This document shows positions 12,237 through 21,734 of a DNA stretch of 64,000 nucleotides, piece after piece (positions within the stretch are counted from its first letter, which is position 1; every line of letters begins with the position of its first letter). Position numbers and translations under genes: made by a program. Origin of the DNA: Pararhizobium arenae (GTDB lineage: Bacteria > Pseudomonadota > Alphaproteobacteria > Rhizobiales > Rhizobiaceae); assembly GCF_001931685.1 (NCBI RefSeq), contig NZ_MOOY01000001.1, positions 124,001 through 188,000 of the forward strand, in the 5' to 3' direction. The notes below the pieces were generated by a model, which made no database searches, had not been told where the DNA came from, and saw only the letters and a list, made by a program, of their open reading frames with translations.

Positions 12237-12248
12237 GGAGCTGGGCAC

Positions 12249-12647
12249 ATGGCAATGACTGATCCCCTGGGCGATATGCTCACCCGTATCCGCAACGGCG
12301 CTGCCCGTCGCAAGTCCAGCGTTTCGACGCCGGCTTCGAAGCTGCGCGCGCGCGTTCTGGATGTCCTTCAGGCTGAAGGTTACATCCGCGGCTACTCCGA
12401 AGTCGAATTCGGCAACGGCAAGTCCGAGCTGAACATCGAACTCAAGTACTATGAAGGTGCGTCCGTGATCCGTGAGATCGGCCGCGTCTCCAAGCCGGGC
12501 CGCCGAGTTTATGTCTCGGTCAAGTCCATTCCGCAGGTCGCGAACGGTCTCGGCATCACCATCCTTTCGACTCCGAAGGGTGTGATGGCTGATCACCAGG
12601 CACGCGAACAGAACGTTGGTGGCGAGGTTCTTTGCTCCGTATTCTAA
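12249..12647 (+). CDS. rpsH: 30S ribosomal protein S8
   Basis: S8, 132 aa, is a primary binder of the central domain of 16S rRNA; in E. coli it also represses the spc operon by binding near the rplE start. The C-terminal block [10 protein letters not shown]-type ([13 protein letters not shown]) and EVLCSVF ending are intact. ATG 12249 is used; a second ATG two codons on is also possible. Confidence 0.97.
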   Translation: MAMTDPLGDMLTRIRNGAARRKSSVSTPASKLRARVLDVLQAEGYIRGYSEVEFGNGKSELNIELKYYEGASVIREIGRVSKPGRRVYVSVKSIPQVANGLGITILSTPKGVMADHQAREQNVGGEVLCSVF

Positions 12648-12689
12648 TACGGCGCAAGGATCTCCATAACGGACAGACAGGGTAAAACA

Positions 12690-13223
12690 ATGTCTCGTAT
12701 CGGTAAGAAGCCCGTTCAGGTTCCCGCTGGTGTCACCGCGACTGTCGATGGACAGAAGGTGACGGCAAAGGGCCCGAAGGGCGAACTCTTCTTCGTCGCA
12801 AACGACGAAGTTATCGTAAAGCTGGAAGACGGCGCTGTTGCTGTTTCCCCGGTTGACCAGTCCAAGGATGCTCGCTCGAAGTGGGGCATGTCCCGCACGA
12901 TGATCGAAAACATCTTCAAGGGCGTCAAGGACGGTTACGAGCGCAAGCTCGAAATCAACGGCGTCGGTTACCGCGCTTCCATGCAGGGCAAGAACCTGCA
13001 GCTGGCACTCGGCTTCAGCCATGACGTCGTCTACCAGACGCCGGAAGGCATCACCATTGCTGTGCCGAAGCCGACGGAAATCGTCGTCACCGGCATCAAC
13101 AAGCAGCAGGTCGGCCAGGTTGCAGCGGAAATCCGCGAATACCGCGGTCCCGAGCCCTACAAGGGCAAGGGCGTCAAGTATGCCGGCGAGCGGATTGTCC
13201 GCAAAGAAGGCAAGAAGAAGTAA
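12690..13223 (+). CDS. rplF: 50S ribosomal protein L6
   Basis: L6, 177 aa, has two related alpha-beta domains and lies near the factor-binding site. The sequence begins MSRIGKKPV and carries the C-terminal [16 protein letters not shown] motif, conserved across bacteria. It is 42 nt after rpsH and 12 nt before rplR. Confidence 0.98.
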   Translation: MSRIGKKPVQVPAGVTATVDGQKVTAKGPKGELFFVANDEVIVKLEDGAVAVSPVDQSKDARSKWGMSRTMIENIFKGVKDGYERKLEINGVGYRASMQGKNLQLALGFSHDVVYQTPEGITIAVPKPTEIVVTGINKQQVGQVAAEIREYRGPEPYKGKGVKYAGERIVRKEGKKK

Positions 13224-13235
13224 GGATCACGCGAA

Positions 13236-13598
13236 ATGGCTACAAGGAAAGATACACTTGTGCGTCGCGCCGCTCGCGTGCGCCGTCAAATCAAGGCCGT
13301 TGCCAACGGTCGTCCGCGCCTGTCGGTTCATCGCTCGTCGAAGAACATCTACGCTCAGGTTATCGATGACGTTGCAGGCAAGACGCTCGCGTCCGCCTCG
13401 ACCCTCGATACGGATCTCCGCTCTTCGCTGAAGACTGGCGCCGATGCAGCAGCTGCTGCAGCCGTCGGCAAGCTTCTCGCCGAGCGCGCTTCGAAGGCTG
13501 GTGTCAAGGATGTCGTCTTTGACCGTGGCGCCTTCATCTATCACGGCCGCGTCAAGGCGCTCGCCGAGGCAGCCCGCGAAGGCGGTCTGAACTTCTAA
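13236..13598 (+). CDS. rplR: 50S ribosomal protein L18
   Basis: L18, 120 aa, binds 5S rRNA in the central protuberance. The N-terminus is arginine-rich and the conserved [14 protein letters not shown] block is at about 31-44; the protein ends GGLNF as expected. It is followed by an unusual 232-nt structured spacer before rpsE. Confidence 0.97.
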   Translation: MATRKDTLVRRAARVRRQIKAVANGRPRLSVHRSSKNIYAQVIDDVAGKTLASASTLDTDLRSSLKTGADAAAAAAVGKLLAERASKAGVKDVVFDRGAFIYHGRVKALAEAAREGGLNF

Positions 13599-13830
13599 TG
13601 CAACTTTTCAGGCATTCGTGTCTGGACTTAGTGAAGTTGCTTGGACCGCTTAATTCCTGAAATCGCCCGGCGGTTTCAGGATAAGATTAAGCGGAACTCA
13701 AAGTGTTACAGCGCCCACAAGCGCGTCTGCGACGCGCGGCGCTGTAAAGACCCCGGTCGCTTCGGTCTTGCACCGAAGCGACTTTTGTCAATCTGCCGAT
13801 TGCACCCGGAAAAGAAAAAGGAAAAGGACA
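13599..13830 (+). other. Structured rplR-rpsE spacer with four consecutive hairpins
   Basis: This 232-nt gap inside the spc operon carries four strong stem-loops in a row: 13600-13640, 13646-13694, 13706-13747 and 13756-13782. The last has a perfect 11-bp stem followed by four Ts. There is no credible protein gene. Most bacteria have only a few bases between these two genes, so the insert is unusual. It may be an attenuator, an RNA-processing element or accumulated palindromic repeats. Confidence 0.7.
13756..13786 (+). terminator. Terminator-like hairpin before rpsE
   Basis: Arms GTCGCTTCGGT and ACCGAAGCGAC form 11 perfect base pairs around a 5-nt loop, followed by TTTTG. It lies within the spc operon, 44 nt before rpsE, so it may work as an attenuator that lowers expression of the downstream genes rather than as a full stop. 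Confidence 0.6.
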
Positions 13831-14400
13831 ATGGCACAAGAAAAAAGAGGTTCTCGCGAAGACCGCCAGAACCGCGAGGAGCGCGACAGCGAATTCGTCG
13901 ATAAGCTCGTCGCCATCAACCGCGTCGCAAAAGTCGTCAAGGGCGGCCGTCGTTTCGGCTTTGCTGCTCTCGTCGTCGTTGGCGACCAGAAGGGCCGCGT
14001 AGGCTTCGGTCATGGCAAGGCACGCGAAGTGCCGGAAGCTATCCGTAAGGCCACCGAAGCTGCCAAGCGCGAACTGATTTTCGTTCCGCTGCGCTCCGGC
14101 CGTACGCTGCATCATGACGTTCACGGCCGCCACGGCGCCGGCAAGGTACTCCTCCGCGCTGCAAAGCCCGGTACCGGTATCATCGCTGGTGGTCCGATGC
14201 GCGCTGTCTTCGAAACCCTCGGCATGCACGACGTCGTTGCAAAGTCGACCGGTTCGTCGAACCCGTACAACATGATCCGCGCCACGTTCGACGCCCTCAA
14301 GAACCAGATGCACCCGAAGGACATCGCAGCACAGCGCGGCATGAAGTTTGCCACGCTTCAGGCTCGTCGTGCGTCCGCCGGCGTTGCTTCCGAAGAATAA
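13831..14400 (+). CDS. rpsE: 30S ribosomal protein S5
   Basis: S5, 189 aa, helps translational accuracy and lines the mRNA entry site. The double-stranded RNA-binding domain contains [18 protein letters not shown] (about 35-52) and the second domain carries the [13 protein letters not shown] loop. The start at 13831 is preceded by AAAAGGAC; an in-frame ATG 63 nt upstream lies in the hairpin region and is rejected. It is 13 nt before rpmD. Confidence 0.97.
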   Translation: MAQEKRGSREDRQNREERDSEFVDKLVAINRVAKVVKGGRRFGFAALVVVGDQKGRVGFGHGKAREVPEAIRKATEAAKRELIFVPLRSGRTLHHDVHGRHGAGKVLLRAAKPGTGIIAGGPMRAVFETLGMHDVVAKSTGSSNPYNMIRATFDALKNQMHPKDIAAQRGMKFATLQARRASAGVASEE

Positions 14401-14413
14401 GGGAGCCTGAACC

Positions 14414-14617
14414 ATGGCCAAGAAAGAAACCGCAAAGAAGACGGTTACCGTCGAACAGATCGGTAGCCCCATTCGCCGCCCAGCCATTCAGCGCCAGACG
14501 CTGATCGGTCTCGGCCTCAACAAGATGCACCGGGTTCGTACTCTGGAAGACACGCCGTCTGTACGCGGCATGATCCGGTCGATCCAGCACCTCGTTCGCG
14601 TCGTCGACGAGAAGTGA
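14414..14617 (+). CDS. rpmD: 50S ribosomal protein L30
   Basis: L30, 67 aa, is a small 50S protein. The core [21 protein letters not shown]-like region is followed by the conserved [11 protein letters not shown] segment. It has a lysine-rich N-terminal extension of a few residues relative to E. coli. It sits between rpsE and rplO with 13-nt gaps on each side. Confidence 0.96.
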   Translation: MAKKETAKKTVTVEQIGSPIRRPAIQRQTLIGLGLNKMHRVRTLEDTPSVRGMIRSIQHLVRVVDEK

Positions 14618-14630
14618 GGGGGATACAGTC

Positions 14631-15101
14631 ATGAAACTGAATGAAATCAAGGACAACGAAGGCTCGACCAAGAACCGCAAGCGCCTCGGCCGCGGTATCG
14701 GCTCGGGCTCCGGCAAGACCGGTGGTCGCGGTGTCAAGGGTCAGAAGGCTCGTTCGGGCGTTGCGATCAACGGCTTCGAAGGCGGTCAGATGCCAATCTA
14801 CCGTCGTCTGCCGAAGCGCGGCTTCAACAACATCTTCCGTGCGGATTTTGTTGTCGTGTCGCTCGGCCGCATCCAGACTGCAATCGACGCCAAGAAGCTT
14901 GACGCTTCCGCCGCGATCGATGCTGCTGCCCTGACGGCTGCCGGCGTTATCCGCCGCGCCAAGGATGGCGTTCGCGTTCTGGCCGATGGCGAACTGACGG
15001 CGAAGGTTTCGCTCGAAGTTGCCGGTGCTTCCAAGTCTGCGATCGAAAAGATCGAAAAGGCTGGCGGCTCCATCAAGCTGCTTTCGGGCGCTGCTGAATA
15101 A
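14631..15101 (+). CDS. rplO: 50S ribosomal protein L15
   Basis: L15, 156 aa, is a late assembly protein of the 50S subunit. The glycine/arginine-rich N-terminal block ([17 protein letters not shown], about 18-34) and the [17 protein letters not shown] motif are typical. The protein is full length. A clear terminator stands 12 nt after the stop. Confidence 0.97.
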   Translation: MKLNEIKDNEGSTKNRKRLGRGIGSGSGKTGGRGVKGQKARSGVAINGFEGGQMPIYRRLPKRGFNNIFRADFVVVSLGRIQTAIDAKKLDASAAIDAAALTAAGVIRRAKDGVRVLADGELTAKVSLEVAGASKSAIEKIEKAGGSIKLLSGAAE

Positions 15102-15112
15102 TTTGCTTTGAG

Positions 15113-15145
15113 AACCGCCCGGGGTGCTTCACACCGGGCGGTTTT
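15113..15145 (+). terminator. Terminator between rplO and secY
   Basis: A 10-bp GC-rich stem (AACCGCCCGG with CCGGGCGGTT) is followed by TTTT. It lies just after rplO, and a further 183 nt separate it from secY, so secY-adk is probably also served by its own promoter. Confidence 0.75.
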
Positions 15146-15328
15146 GCTCCCATATGTGAGCCCTCACCGAAAATGCGGCAGGATAAGCCGTAACGCATTG
15201 AACGGAGACCTCGTGGGCCCATGATTGCAGTCGCAGTCGTTTTCGCGCCGGTTTCCAACCACAAAATTTAGCTTTTCCGGAGCAACCGGTTCGTTCCGCG
15301 GGTTCCGATAGGCTACGCGGAGAATTGC

Positions 15329-16669
15329 ATGGCTTCTGCAGCGGAACAGCTCGCCTCCAACCTGAACTTCTCGACCTTTGCCAAGGCAGAGGATCTGAAG
15401 AAACGCCTCTGGTTCACCCTTGGTGCGCTGCTGGTGTATCGCCTCGGCACCTATATCCCGTTGCCCGGCCTCAACCCTGATGCGTTTGCCCAGGCCTTTC
15501 AGGGCCAGAGCGGCGGCATCCTCGGTCTTTTCAACATGTTCTCCGGTGGCGCCGTCGAGCGCATGGCGATCTTCGCCCTCGGGATCATGCCCTATATTTC
15601 CGCCTCCATCATCGTTCAGCTGATGACCTCGGTCGTTCCTTCGCTGGAGCAGCTGAAGAAGGAAGGCGAGCAGGGCCGCAAGATCATCAACCAGTACACC
15701 CGCTACGGCACGGTTCTTCTCGGAACGCTGCAGGCCTACGGCATCGCGGTCGGACTTGAGAGCGGAAACGGTCTCGTCGTCGATCCCGGCTGGTTCTTCA
15801 AGATTTCCACGGTCATCTCGCTGCTCGGCGGCACGATGTTCCTGATGTGGCTTGGCGAGCAGATCACCTCGCGCGGTATCGGCAACGGTATTTCGCTGAT
15901 CATCTTCGCCGGTATCGTCGCACATCTGCCGACGGCTCTCGCCGGCACCCTCGAACTCGGCCGCACCGGCGCTCTTTCGACCCCGCTGATTCTCGCGATC
16001 ATCGTCATGGTCGTCGCCGTAATCGCGCTGATCGTCTTCGTCGAGCGCGCCCAGCGCCGGCTTCTGATCCAGTATCCGAAGCGGCAAGTGGGCAACCGCA
16101 TGTTCCAGGGCGATACGTCGCACCTGCCGCTGAAGCTGAACACCGCCGGCGTCATCCCTGCAATTTTCGCGTCCTCGCTGCTGCTTCTGCCGGCGACCCT
16201 CGCGGGTTTTGCAAACAGCGCATCGCTTCCCGGCTGGGCAACGACCGTCGTCGCCGCCCTTGGCCATGGCCAGCCGCTTTACATGGTGCTGTACGGCGCA
16301 ATGATTGCGTTCTTCGCCTTCTTCTACACGGCGATCGTGTTCAACCCGAAGGATACGGCCGATAACCTGAAGAAGCATGGCGGCTTCATCCTGGGCATTC
16401 GTCCGGGCGAGCGCACCGCTGAATACATTGATTACGTCCTGACGCGCATCACCGTTGTCGGTGCTCTCTATCTGATGTTCGTCTGCATTCTGCCTGAAGT
16501 TCTCATCGCGCAGACCGGCGTGCCGTTCTACCTTGGTGGTACGTCGCTTTTGATTGTTGTCAGCGTCACCCTTGATACTGTAGCACAGGTTCAGGGTCAC
16601 CTTATTGCTCAGCAGTATGAGGGGCTGATCAAGAAGTCGAAGCTGCGTGGAGGGAAGAGGGGACGATGA
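15329..16669 (+). CDS. secY: Preprotein translocase subunit SecY
   Basis: SecY, 446 aa, is the channel-forming inner-membrane subunit of the Sec translocon. Ten hydrophobic segments are visible, beginning near residue 27. The loop [14 protein letters not shown], conserved in SecY, is at about residues 188-201, and the cytoplasmic region [13 protein letters not shown] follows near 249. Start ATG 15329 is preceded by GCGGAG. It overlaps adk by 4 nt and is separated from rplO by a terminator. Confidence 0.98.
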   Translation: MASAAEQLASNLNFSTFAKAEDLKKRLWFTLGALLVYRLGTYIPLPGLNPDAFAQAFQGQSGGILGLFNMFSGGAVERMAIFALGIMPYISASIIVQLMTSVVPSLEQLKKEGEQGRKIINQYTRYGTVLLGTLQAYGIAVGLESGNGLVVDPGWFFKISTVISLLGGTMFLMWLGEQITSRGIGNGISLIIFAGIVAHLPTALAGTLELGRTGALSTPLILAIIVMVVAVIALIVFVERAQRRLLIQYPKRQVGNRMFQGDTSHLPLKLNTAGVIPAIFASSLLLLPATLAGFANSASLPGWATTVVAALGHGQPLYMVLYGAMIAFFAFFYTAIVFNPKDTADNLKKHGGFILGIRPGERTAEYIDYVLTRITVVGALYLMFVCILPEVLIAQTGVPFYLGGTSLLIVVSVTLDTVAQVQGHLIAQQYEGLIKKSKLRGGKRGR

Positions 16670-17244
16670 GACTGATATTTTTGGGGCCGCCGGGTGCCGG
16701 TAAGGGCACGCAGGCAAAGCTGCTGACGGAAAAGTACAACATTCCGCAGCTTTCCACCGGCGACATGCTGCGTGCGGCCGTTGCCGAGCAGAGCGAAGTT
16801 GGCAAGCGCGCCAAGGCCGTGATGGATGCGGGGCAGCTGGTTTCCGACGAGATCGTCAACGAGATCGTTTCCGATCGAATCGATCAGCCGGACTGTGCTG
16901 CGGGGTTCATTCTTGACGGCTATCCGCGCACAGTCCCCCAGGCTGTCGCTCTGGCGAAGATGCTCGAAGGCAAGGGGCTGACGCTCGATGCCGTGATTGA
17001 GCTGAAGGTCGATGAAGAAGCGCTTTTGAAACGCATCGAGAATCGTGTAGCAGAAACCCTCGCCGCAGGTGGCAAGGTTCGTTCCGACGATAATCCGGAA
17101 TCGGTGAAGAAGCGTCTCGTGGAATATCGCGAGAAGACGGCGCCGCTTTCGCAGCATTATGCCTCGACCGGTCAGTTGAAGACTGTTGATGGCATGGCTG
17201 ATGTCGGGGTTGTTACCCGCGAGATCGAGAAAATCCTGGGCTGA
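16666..17244 (+). CDS. adk: Adenylate kinase
   Basis: Adenylate kinase, 192 aa, interconverts ATP + AMP and 2 ADP in the cytoplasm. The P-loop [10 protein letters not shown] is at residues 6-15 and the AMP-binding DGYPRT at about 85-90. The LID region is the short type without the roughly 27-residue zinc-binding insert, as is usual in rhizobia. ATG 16666 overlaps the secY stop (ATGA), so the two are translated together. A secY-adk pair ahead of rpsM is the common alphaproteobacterial order. Confidence 0.97.
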   Translation: MRLIFLGPPGAGKGTQAKLLTEKYNIPQLSTGDMLRAAVAEQSEVGKRAKAVMDAGQLVSDEIVNEIVSDRIDQPDCAAGFILDGYPRTVPQAVALAKMLEGKGLTLDAVIELKVDEEALLKRIENRVAETLAAGGKVRSDDNPESVKKRLVEYREKTAPLSQHYASTGQLKTVDGMADVGVVTREIEKILG

Positions 17245-17470
17245 CCCTTCGGGTGAGCCCAAAAAGCAAGTGACGGGAGTTGACTTTTACAGTCGATTCC
17301 GTCAAACACCGCGCTAACTCGCAACATGCAGGGATCGGCGCGGATTTCGAGACGAAGTCCGGGTGCGATCTTTTTGACGTGTTCCGAACATCAACTTAAC
17401 GGTCAGTCCTTTGTGGCTGGATAACGAAGTACCTATTGCCGGACGGCAACTGGAAGCAAGGAGAACAGGC

Positions 17471-17839
17471 GTGGCTCGTATCGCTGGCGTCAACATCCCG
17501 ACTGCAAAGCGCGTAGTTATCGCGCTGACCTACATTCACGGGATCGGTCCGAAATTTGCGCAGGAAATCATGGAAAAGGTCGGCCTTCCGGCTGACAAGC
17601 GCGTCCATCAGCTGACGGACTCGGAAGTCCTGCAGATCCGTGAAGCCATCGACCGTGACTATCAGGTCGAAGGTGACCTGCGTCGCGAGACCTCGATGAA
17701 CATCAAGCGTCTGATGGACCTCGGCTGCTACCGCGGTCTGCGTCATCGCCGCTCGCTGCCGGTTCGCGGTCAGCGCACGCACACCAATGCCCGCACCCGC
17801 AAGGGTCCGGCAAAGGCGATTGCTGGCAAGAAGAAGTAA
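17471..17839 (+). CDS. rpsM: 30S ribosomal protein S13
   Basis: S13, 122 aa, in the 30S head contacts P-site tRNA and bridges to L5. The start is GTG 17471, giving the family N-terminus (V/M)ARIAGVNIP; it follows AAGGAGAA. An ATG 60 nt upstream would add an unrelated extension and is rejected. The C-terminal [14 protein letters not shown] motif is intact. The 226-nt gap after adk probably holds the alpha operon promoter. Confidence 0.97.
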   Translation: MARIAGVNIPTAKRVVIALTYIHGIGPKFAQEIMEKVGLPADKRVHQLTDSEVLQIREAIDRDYQVEGDLRRETSMNIKRLMDLGCYRGLRHRRSLPVRGQRTHTNARTRKGPAKAIAGKKK

Positions 17840-17860
17840 TTTCCCTTCAGGGGAAAAGGA

Positions 17861-17890
17861 GAGGCTGGTGCTCGGCGCCGGCCTCTTTTT
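17861..17890 (+). terminator. Terminator-like hairpin between rpsM and rpsK
   Basis: GAGGCTGG pairs with CCGGCCTC over 8 bp (one G-U) and five Ts follow. It lies 22 nt after rpsM inside the alpha operon, where genes normally read through; it may be a partial terminator. Confidence 0.6.
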
Positions 17891-17923
17891 GTAGTTTCGG
17901 AAGGGGCGTCCAGAATGCCCCTC

Positions 17924-17952
17924 CCGGTGGAGCTGCTGGCATTACGGCAGTG
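17924..17952 (+). repeat. Direct repeat copy 1 in the rpsM-rpsK spacer
   Basis: This copy begins CGGTGGAGCTGCTGG and ends TACGGCAGTG. A second copy lies at 18029-18057 with about five differences over 29 bases. No known element was recognised. Confidence 0.55.
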
Positions 17953-18027
17953 ACGATATCGCCGCGCAGACCTCTCGTTCGGATTGCGTAAAGACTGGAA
18001 TTCAGGTGGGGCTCTTTGGAGCTCTTC

Positions 18028-18057
18028 CGGTGGAGCCGCTGGAACTACGGCGGTGCA
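18028..18057 (+). repeat. Direct repeat copy 2 in the rpsM-rpsK spacer
   Basis: This copy begins CGGTGGAGCCGCTGG and ends TACGGCGGTG, close to the one at 17924. It ends about 22 nt before the rpsK start, so it lies in the rpsK leader. Confidence 0.55.
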
Positions 18058-18079
18058 GAGATCAACGAAAGGTAATACC

Positions 18080-18469
18080 ATGGCCAAGGAAGCCACCCGC
18101 GTTCGCCGTCGCGAACGTAAGAACATTTCGACGGGCGTTGCTCACGTCAACTCCTCGTTCAACAACACCATGATCACCATCACCGACGCACAGGGCAACG
18201 CGATTGCCTGGTCGTCTGCTGGTTCGAAGGGCTTCAAGGGTTCGCGCAAGTCGACCCCGTTTGCTGCCCAGATCGCTGCCGAAGATGCTGCCAAGAAGGC
18301 GCAGGAACATGGCATGAAGACGCTCGAAGTTGAAGTTTGCGGCCCGGGTTCCGGCCGTGAATCGGCTCTGCGCGCTCTGCAGGCTGCCGGCTTCATGATC
18401 ACCTCGATCCGTGACGTCACGCCGATCCCGCACAACGGTTGCCGTCCGCGCAAGAAGCGCCGCGTCTGA
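18080..18469 (+). CDS. rpsK: 30S ribosomal protein S11
   Basis: S11, 129 aa, forms the 30S platform with S6 and S18 and contacts mRNA near the E site. The sequence contains the family signatures [12 protein letters not shown] and [11 protein letters not shown] at the C-terminus. ATG 18080 is preceded by AAAGGTAATACC; upstream in-frame ATG codons fall in the repeat region. It is 240 nt after rpsM, a long gap for this operon. Confidence 0.97.
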   Translation: MAKEATRVRRRERKNISTGVAHVNSSFNNTMITITDAQGNAIAWSSAGSKGFKGSRKSTPFAAQIAAEDAAKKAQEHGMKTLEVEVCGPGSGRESALRALQAAGFMITSIRDVTPIPHNGCRPRKKRRV

Positions 18470-18566
18470 TCATTCACTTCGTCGGCCGGGGGAGGGTTAC
18501 TTCCTCCGGTGCTTCAGGGCTCGGTTGCCACGATAGAATGGTGGCAACGAACGGAAGGCAAAACAC

Positions 18567-19577
18567 ATGATTCAGAAAAACTGGCAGGAACTCATCAAGC
18601 CGAACAAGGTCGAGTTCTCCTCTTCCGGCCGCACCAAGGTAAGCCTTGTTGCCGAGCCGCTTGAGCGTGGCTTCGGTCTGACCCTCGGCAACGCGCTTCG
18701 TCGCGTTCTTCTGTCGTCGCTTCGTGGCGCTGCGGTTACCGCAGTCCAGATCGACGGCGTCCTGCACGAGTTCTCCTCCATCCCCGGCGTTCGGGAAGAT
18801 GTGACGGACATCGTGCTCAACATCAAGGAAATCGCCATCAAGATGGATGGCGACGACGCAAAGCGCATGGTCGTGCGCAAGCAGGGTCCGGGCGTTGTTA
18901 CCGCCGGTGATATTCAGACGGTTGGCGATATCGAAATCCTCAACCCGAACCATGTGATCTGCACCCTCGACGAGGGCGCCGAGATCCGCATGGAGTTCAC
19001 CGTCAACAACGGCAAGGGCTACGTGCCGGCCGACCGCAACCGTTCGGAAGATGCTCCGATCGGCCTCATCCCGGTCGACAGCCTGTATTCGCCGGTCAAG
19101 AAAGTGTCCTACAAGGTGGAAAACACCCGCGAAGGCCAGGTTCTCGACTACGACAAGCTGTCCATGCAGATCGAGACCGACGGTTCCGTCACCGGTGAAG
19201 ATGCAGTCGCTTTCGCGGCCCGCATCCTTCAGGACCAGCTCGGCGTCTTCGTCAATTTCGACGAGCCGCAGAAGGAAGCCGAAGAAGAAGCCGTTACCGA
19301 ACTGGCCTTCAACCCGGCGCTCCTCAAGAAGGTCGACGAACTGGAACTTTCCGTCCGTTCGGCGAACTGCCTGAAGAACGACAACATCGTCTATATCGGC
19401 GACCTCATTCAGAAGACCGAAGCCGAAATGCTTCGCACTCCGAACTTTGGCCGCAAGTCGCTCAACGAAATCAAGGAAGTTCTCGCTTCCATGGGTCTGC
19501 ACCTCGGCATGGAAGTGCCTGCATGGCCGCCCGAGAACATCGAAGATCTCGCCAAGCGCTACGAAGATCAGTACTGA
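18567..19577 (+). CDS. rpoA: RNA polymerase subunit alpha
   Basis: The alpha subunit, 336 aa, dimerises to start RNA polymerase assembly. The N-terminal domain (about 1-235) has the conserved [17 protein letters not shown] at residues 36-52. A flexible acidic linker follows, then the C-terminal domain (about 255-325) with the VRSANCLKN segment that binds UP elements and activators. The length is normal. It lies 97 nt after rpsK and 121 nt before rplQ. Confidence 0.98.
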   Translation: MIQKNWQELIKPNKVEFSSSGRTKVSLVAEPLERGFGLTLGNALRRVLLSSLRGAAVTAVQIDGVLHEFSSIPGVREDVTDIVLNIKEIAIKMDGDDAKRMVVRKQGPGVVTAGDIQTVGDIEILNPNHVICTLDEGAEIRMEFTVNNGKGYVPADRNRSEDAPIGLIPVDSLYSPVKKVSYKVENTREGQVLDYDKLSMQIETDGSVTGEDAVAFAARILQDQLGVFVNFDEPQKEAEEEAVTELAFNPALLKKVDELELSVRSANCLKNDNIVYIGDLIQKTEAEMLRTPNFGRKSLNEIKEVLASMGLHLGMEVPAWPPENIEDLAKRYEDQY

Positions 19578-19698
19578 ACAAACAAAAGGCAGGTGTAACT
19601 TGCCTTTCCCAGTCAAACAGCAGGTCGCAGACCTGTATGTGCCAGGAAACGGCAGGGCCTTGAGAGAAAAGGTCGCCTGCACTTAAAGGAGAATAGCA

Positions 19699-20124
19699 AT
19701 GCGCCACCAGAAAGCCGGCCGCAAGCTCAATAGAACCGCCAGCCACCGCAAGGCAATGTTTGCCAACATGGCTGCTTCGCTCATCGAGCATGAGCAGATC
19801 GTAACGACCCTGCCGAAGGCAAAGGAAATCCGTCCGATCGTCGAGAAGCTCGTAACCCTCGGCAAGCGCGGCGACCTGCACGCTCGTCGTCAGGCCATCT
19901 CGCAGATCCGCGACGTTGCTGTTGTTGCCAAGCTGTTCGACGCGATTGCTTCGCGTTACGCAACCCGCAACGGCGGTTACCTTCGCATCATGAAGGCAGG
20001 CTACCGTCACGGCGACAATGCCGCTCTCGCTGTCATCGAATTCGTTGACCGCGACCCGGCCGCAAAGGGTGCCAAGGATCTGGCCCGCGTTGCTGCCGAA
20101 GCAGAAGCTGCCGAAGCCGCTTGA
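19699..20124 (+). CDS. rplQ: 50S ribosomal protein L17
   Basis: L17, 141 aa, lies near the tunnel exit of the 50S subunit. The N-terminus [20 protein letters not shown] and the [17 protein letters not shown] block are diagnostic. The C-terminal alanine/glutamate-rich tail is common in alphaproteobacteria. It closes the ribosomal cluster and is followed by a strong terminator. Confidence 0.97.
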   Translation: MRHQKAGRKLNRTASHRKAMFANMAASLIEHEQIVTTLPKAKEIRPIVEKLVTLGKRGDLHARRQAISQIRDVAVVAKLFDAIASRYATRNGGYLRIMKAGYRHGDNAALAVIEFVDRDPAAKGAKDLARVAAEAEAAEAA

Positions 20125-20149
20125 TATTTTCCGATCTTCGGAAATGCAG

Positions 20150-20177
20150 ACAGCCGGGCCGAAAGCCCGGCTGTTTT
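20150..20177 (+). terminator. Terminator of the alpha operon
   Basis: A perfect 10-bp stem (ACAGCCGGGC with GCCCGGCTGT) around CGAAA is followed by TTTT. It stands 26 nt after rplQ and ends the ribosomal cluster. Confidence 0.85.
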
Positions 20178-20300
20178 GCGTTTTGCGCCTGAAAATTAGC
20201 GCATGTATAAGGGTTCGACATCTTCACGGTTCCGCCGTCTTTGCATTTTAGCCATGAAGACCTATCTCTTTGTTCCCATGACCGATTCCAGCAGGTTCTC

Positions 20301-21734
20301 ATGACCCGTAAAACCCTTGCTCTCGCGTTGTCCGCGGTGGCCGGCCTGGCCGTTCTCGCTTTTGTCTTCCAGCCGGAAACCGGCACCGCCCAGACCAGTG
20401 CGGCGGACGTCCAGAAGGCTGTTCCGCAAAGCCATGTCGAGATGCAGCTGTCCTTCGCCCCGCTCGTCAAGCAGACCGCGAATGCTGTGGTGAATGTCTA
20501 TGCGGAAAAGACGGTCGAGGGCCGCTCGCTGTTTTCCGGCGATCCCTTCTTCGAACAGTTCTTCGGCCAGCGGATGCCGAACCGTTCTGAAAAACAGTCC
20601 TCGCTCGGCTCGGGCGTGATTGTCGGGCAGAACGGCATTGTGGTCACCAACAACCACGTCATCGAAGGCGCCGACGATATCAAGGTGGCGCTGGCCGATG
20701 GCCGCGAATTTGCCAGCAAGGTAATGTTGAAAGACGATCGGCTCGATTTGGCCGTGCTGAAGATTGAATCGGACGGCCCGTTCGACACGGTTCCCTTTGG
20801 CAATTCCGATGCGGTGGAGGTGGGCGATCTGGTGCTGGCGATCGGCAATCCCTTTGGCGTCGGCCAGACGGTGACCTCAGGTATCGTCTCGGCGCTCGCC
20901 CGCAATCAGGTCGTCTCTGGCGATTTCGGCTTCTTTATACAGACCGATGCCGCGATCAATCCCGGCAATTCCGGCGGTGGCCTCATCAACATGAAGGGTG
21001 AACTGATCGGTATCAACACGGCGATCTTCTCGCGTGGTGGCGGCTCGAACGGCGTCGGTTTCGCGATCCCCGCCAATCTGGCCAAAGTTTTCGTGGCGTC
21101 CGCGGAAGGCGGCAATGGCAGCTTCCGTCGTCCCTATATCGGTGCGAGTTTCGAGCCTGTGACGTCGGAAGTCGCCGAGGCCCTGGGCTTGACCCGCGCG
21201 CGCGGCGCGCTCGTGAGCTCCGTGGTGGAAGGCGGACCTGCGGCAACGGCCGGTTTGCGGCCCGGCGAGGTGGTGCTGGCGGTCAATGGTATTCCTGTGG
21301 AGCATCCCGATGCTTTAGGCTATCGCCTGACGACGGTCGGTGTCGGTCAAGACGCCAAGCTGACGGTCGCGGACAATGGCGACAGCCGTGAGATTATGCT
21401 CGCGCTGTCGGACGCCCCGGAAAAGCCAGCGCGGGATGAACGGTTGATCGAAGGGCGCAATCCGTTCGCCGGTGCGGTGGTGGCCAATCTCTCGCCGCGC
21501 CTTGCCGATGAGCTTCATATGCCGGGCGGCGTCCGCGGTGTGGTGATCACCCAGATCAATCGCGGTTCGCCCGCTGCGCGCCTTGGCTTTCAACCGAGAG
21601 ACATTATTGTCGCCATCAATGGCGAATCGGTCGAAAGCTCCGAAGCTCTCGAAAAACTGGCCGCCGACGATCCATCCTTCTGGCGCGTCGAGATCGAACG
21701 CGACGGACAGCGCATCCGACAGTTTTTCCGATGA
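20301..21734 (+). CDS. Periplasmic HtrA/DegP-type serine protease with two PDZ domains
   Basis: This 477-aa protein is a DegP/MucD-type protease and chaperone for misfolded envelope proteins. An N-terminal hydrophobic segment (residues 5-23) acts as signal peptide or anchor. The trypsin-like domain has its triad at H119 (TNNHV), D149 (RLDLAV) and S224 (GNSGG). PDZ1 covers about 278-370 and PDZ2 about 385-470. The ATG at 20301 is chosen because it places the signal sequence at the N-terminus. Its stop overlaps the rarA start (ATGA), so the two form an operon, as in other rhizobia. Confidence 0.93.
   Translation: MTRKTLALALSAVAGLAVLAFVFQPETGTAQTSAADVQKAVPQSHVEMQLSFAPLVKQTANAVVNVYAEKTVEGRSLFSGDPFFEQFFGQRMPNRSEKQSSLGSGVIVGQNGIVVTNNHVIEGADDIKVALADGREFASKVMLKDDRLDLAVLKIESDGPFDTVPFGNSDAVEVGDLVLAIGNPFGVGQTVTSGIVSALARNQVVSGDFGFFIQTDAAINPGNSGGGLINMKGELIGINTAIFSRGGGSNGVGFAIPANLAKVFVASAEGGNGSFRRPYIGASFEPVTSEVAEALGLTRARGALVSSVVEGGPAATAGLRPGEVVLAVNGIPVEHPDALGYRLTTVGVGQDAKLTVADNGDSREIMLALSDAPEKPARDERLIEGRNPFAGAVVANLSPRLADELHMPGGVRGVVITQINRGSPAARLGFQPRDIIVAINGESVESSEALEKLAADDPSFWRVEIERDGQRIRQFFR

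Noticed and set aside
11283-13022. Long minus-strand open frame across the spc operon
   Set aside because: It lies opposite rplE, rpsN, rpsH and rplF, which are certain. No ribosome binding site or family pattern.
15164-16717. Long minus-strand open frame opposite secY
   Set aside because: It is highly charged and repetitive because secY hydrophobic codons read backwards give polar residues. Not a gene.
17280-17308. TTGACT with a following CAAACA as alpha operon promoter
   Set aside because: The -35 is good and spacing 17, but the -10 is poor and the inverted repeat TTGAC...GTCAA could be chance. Not strong enough to list.
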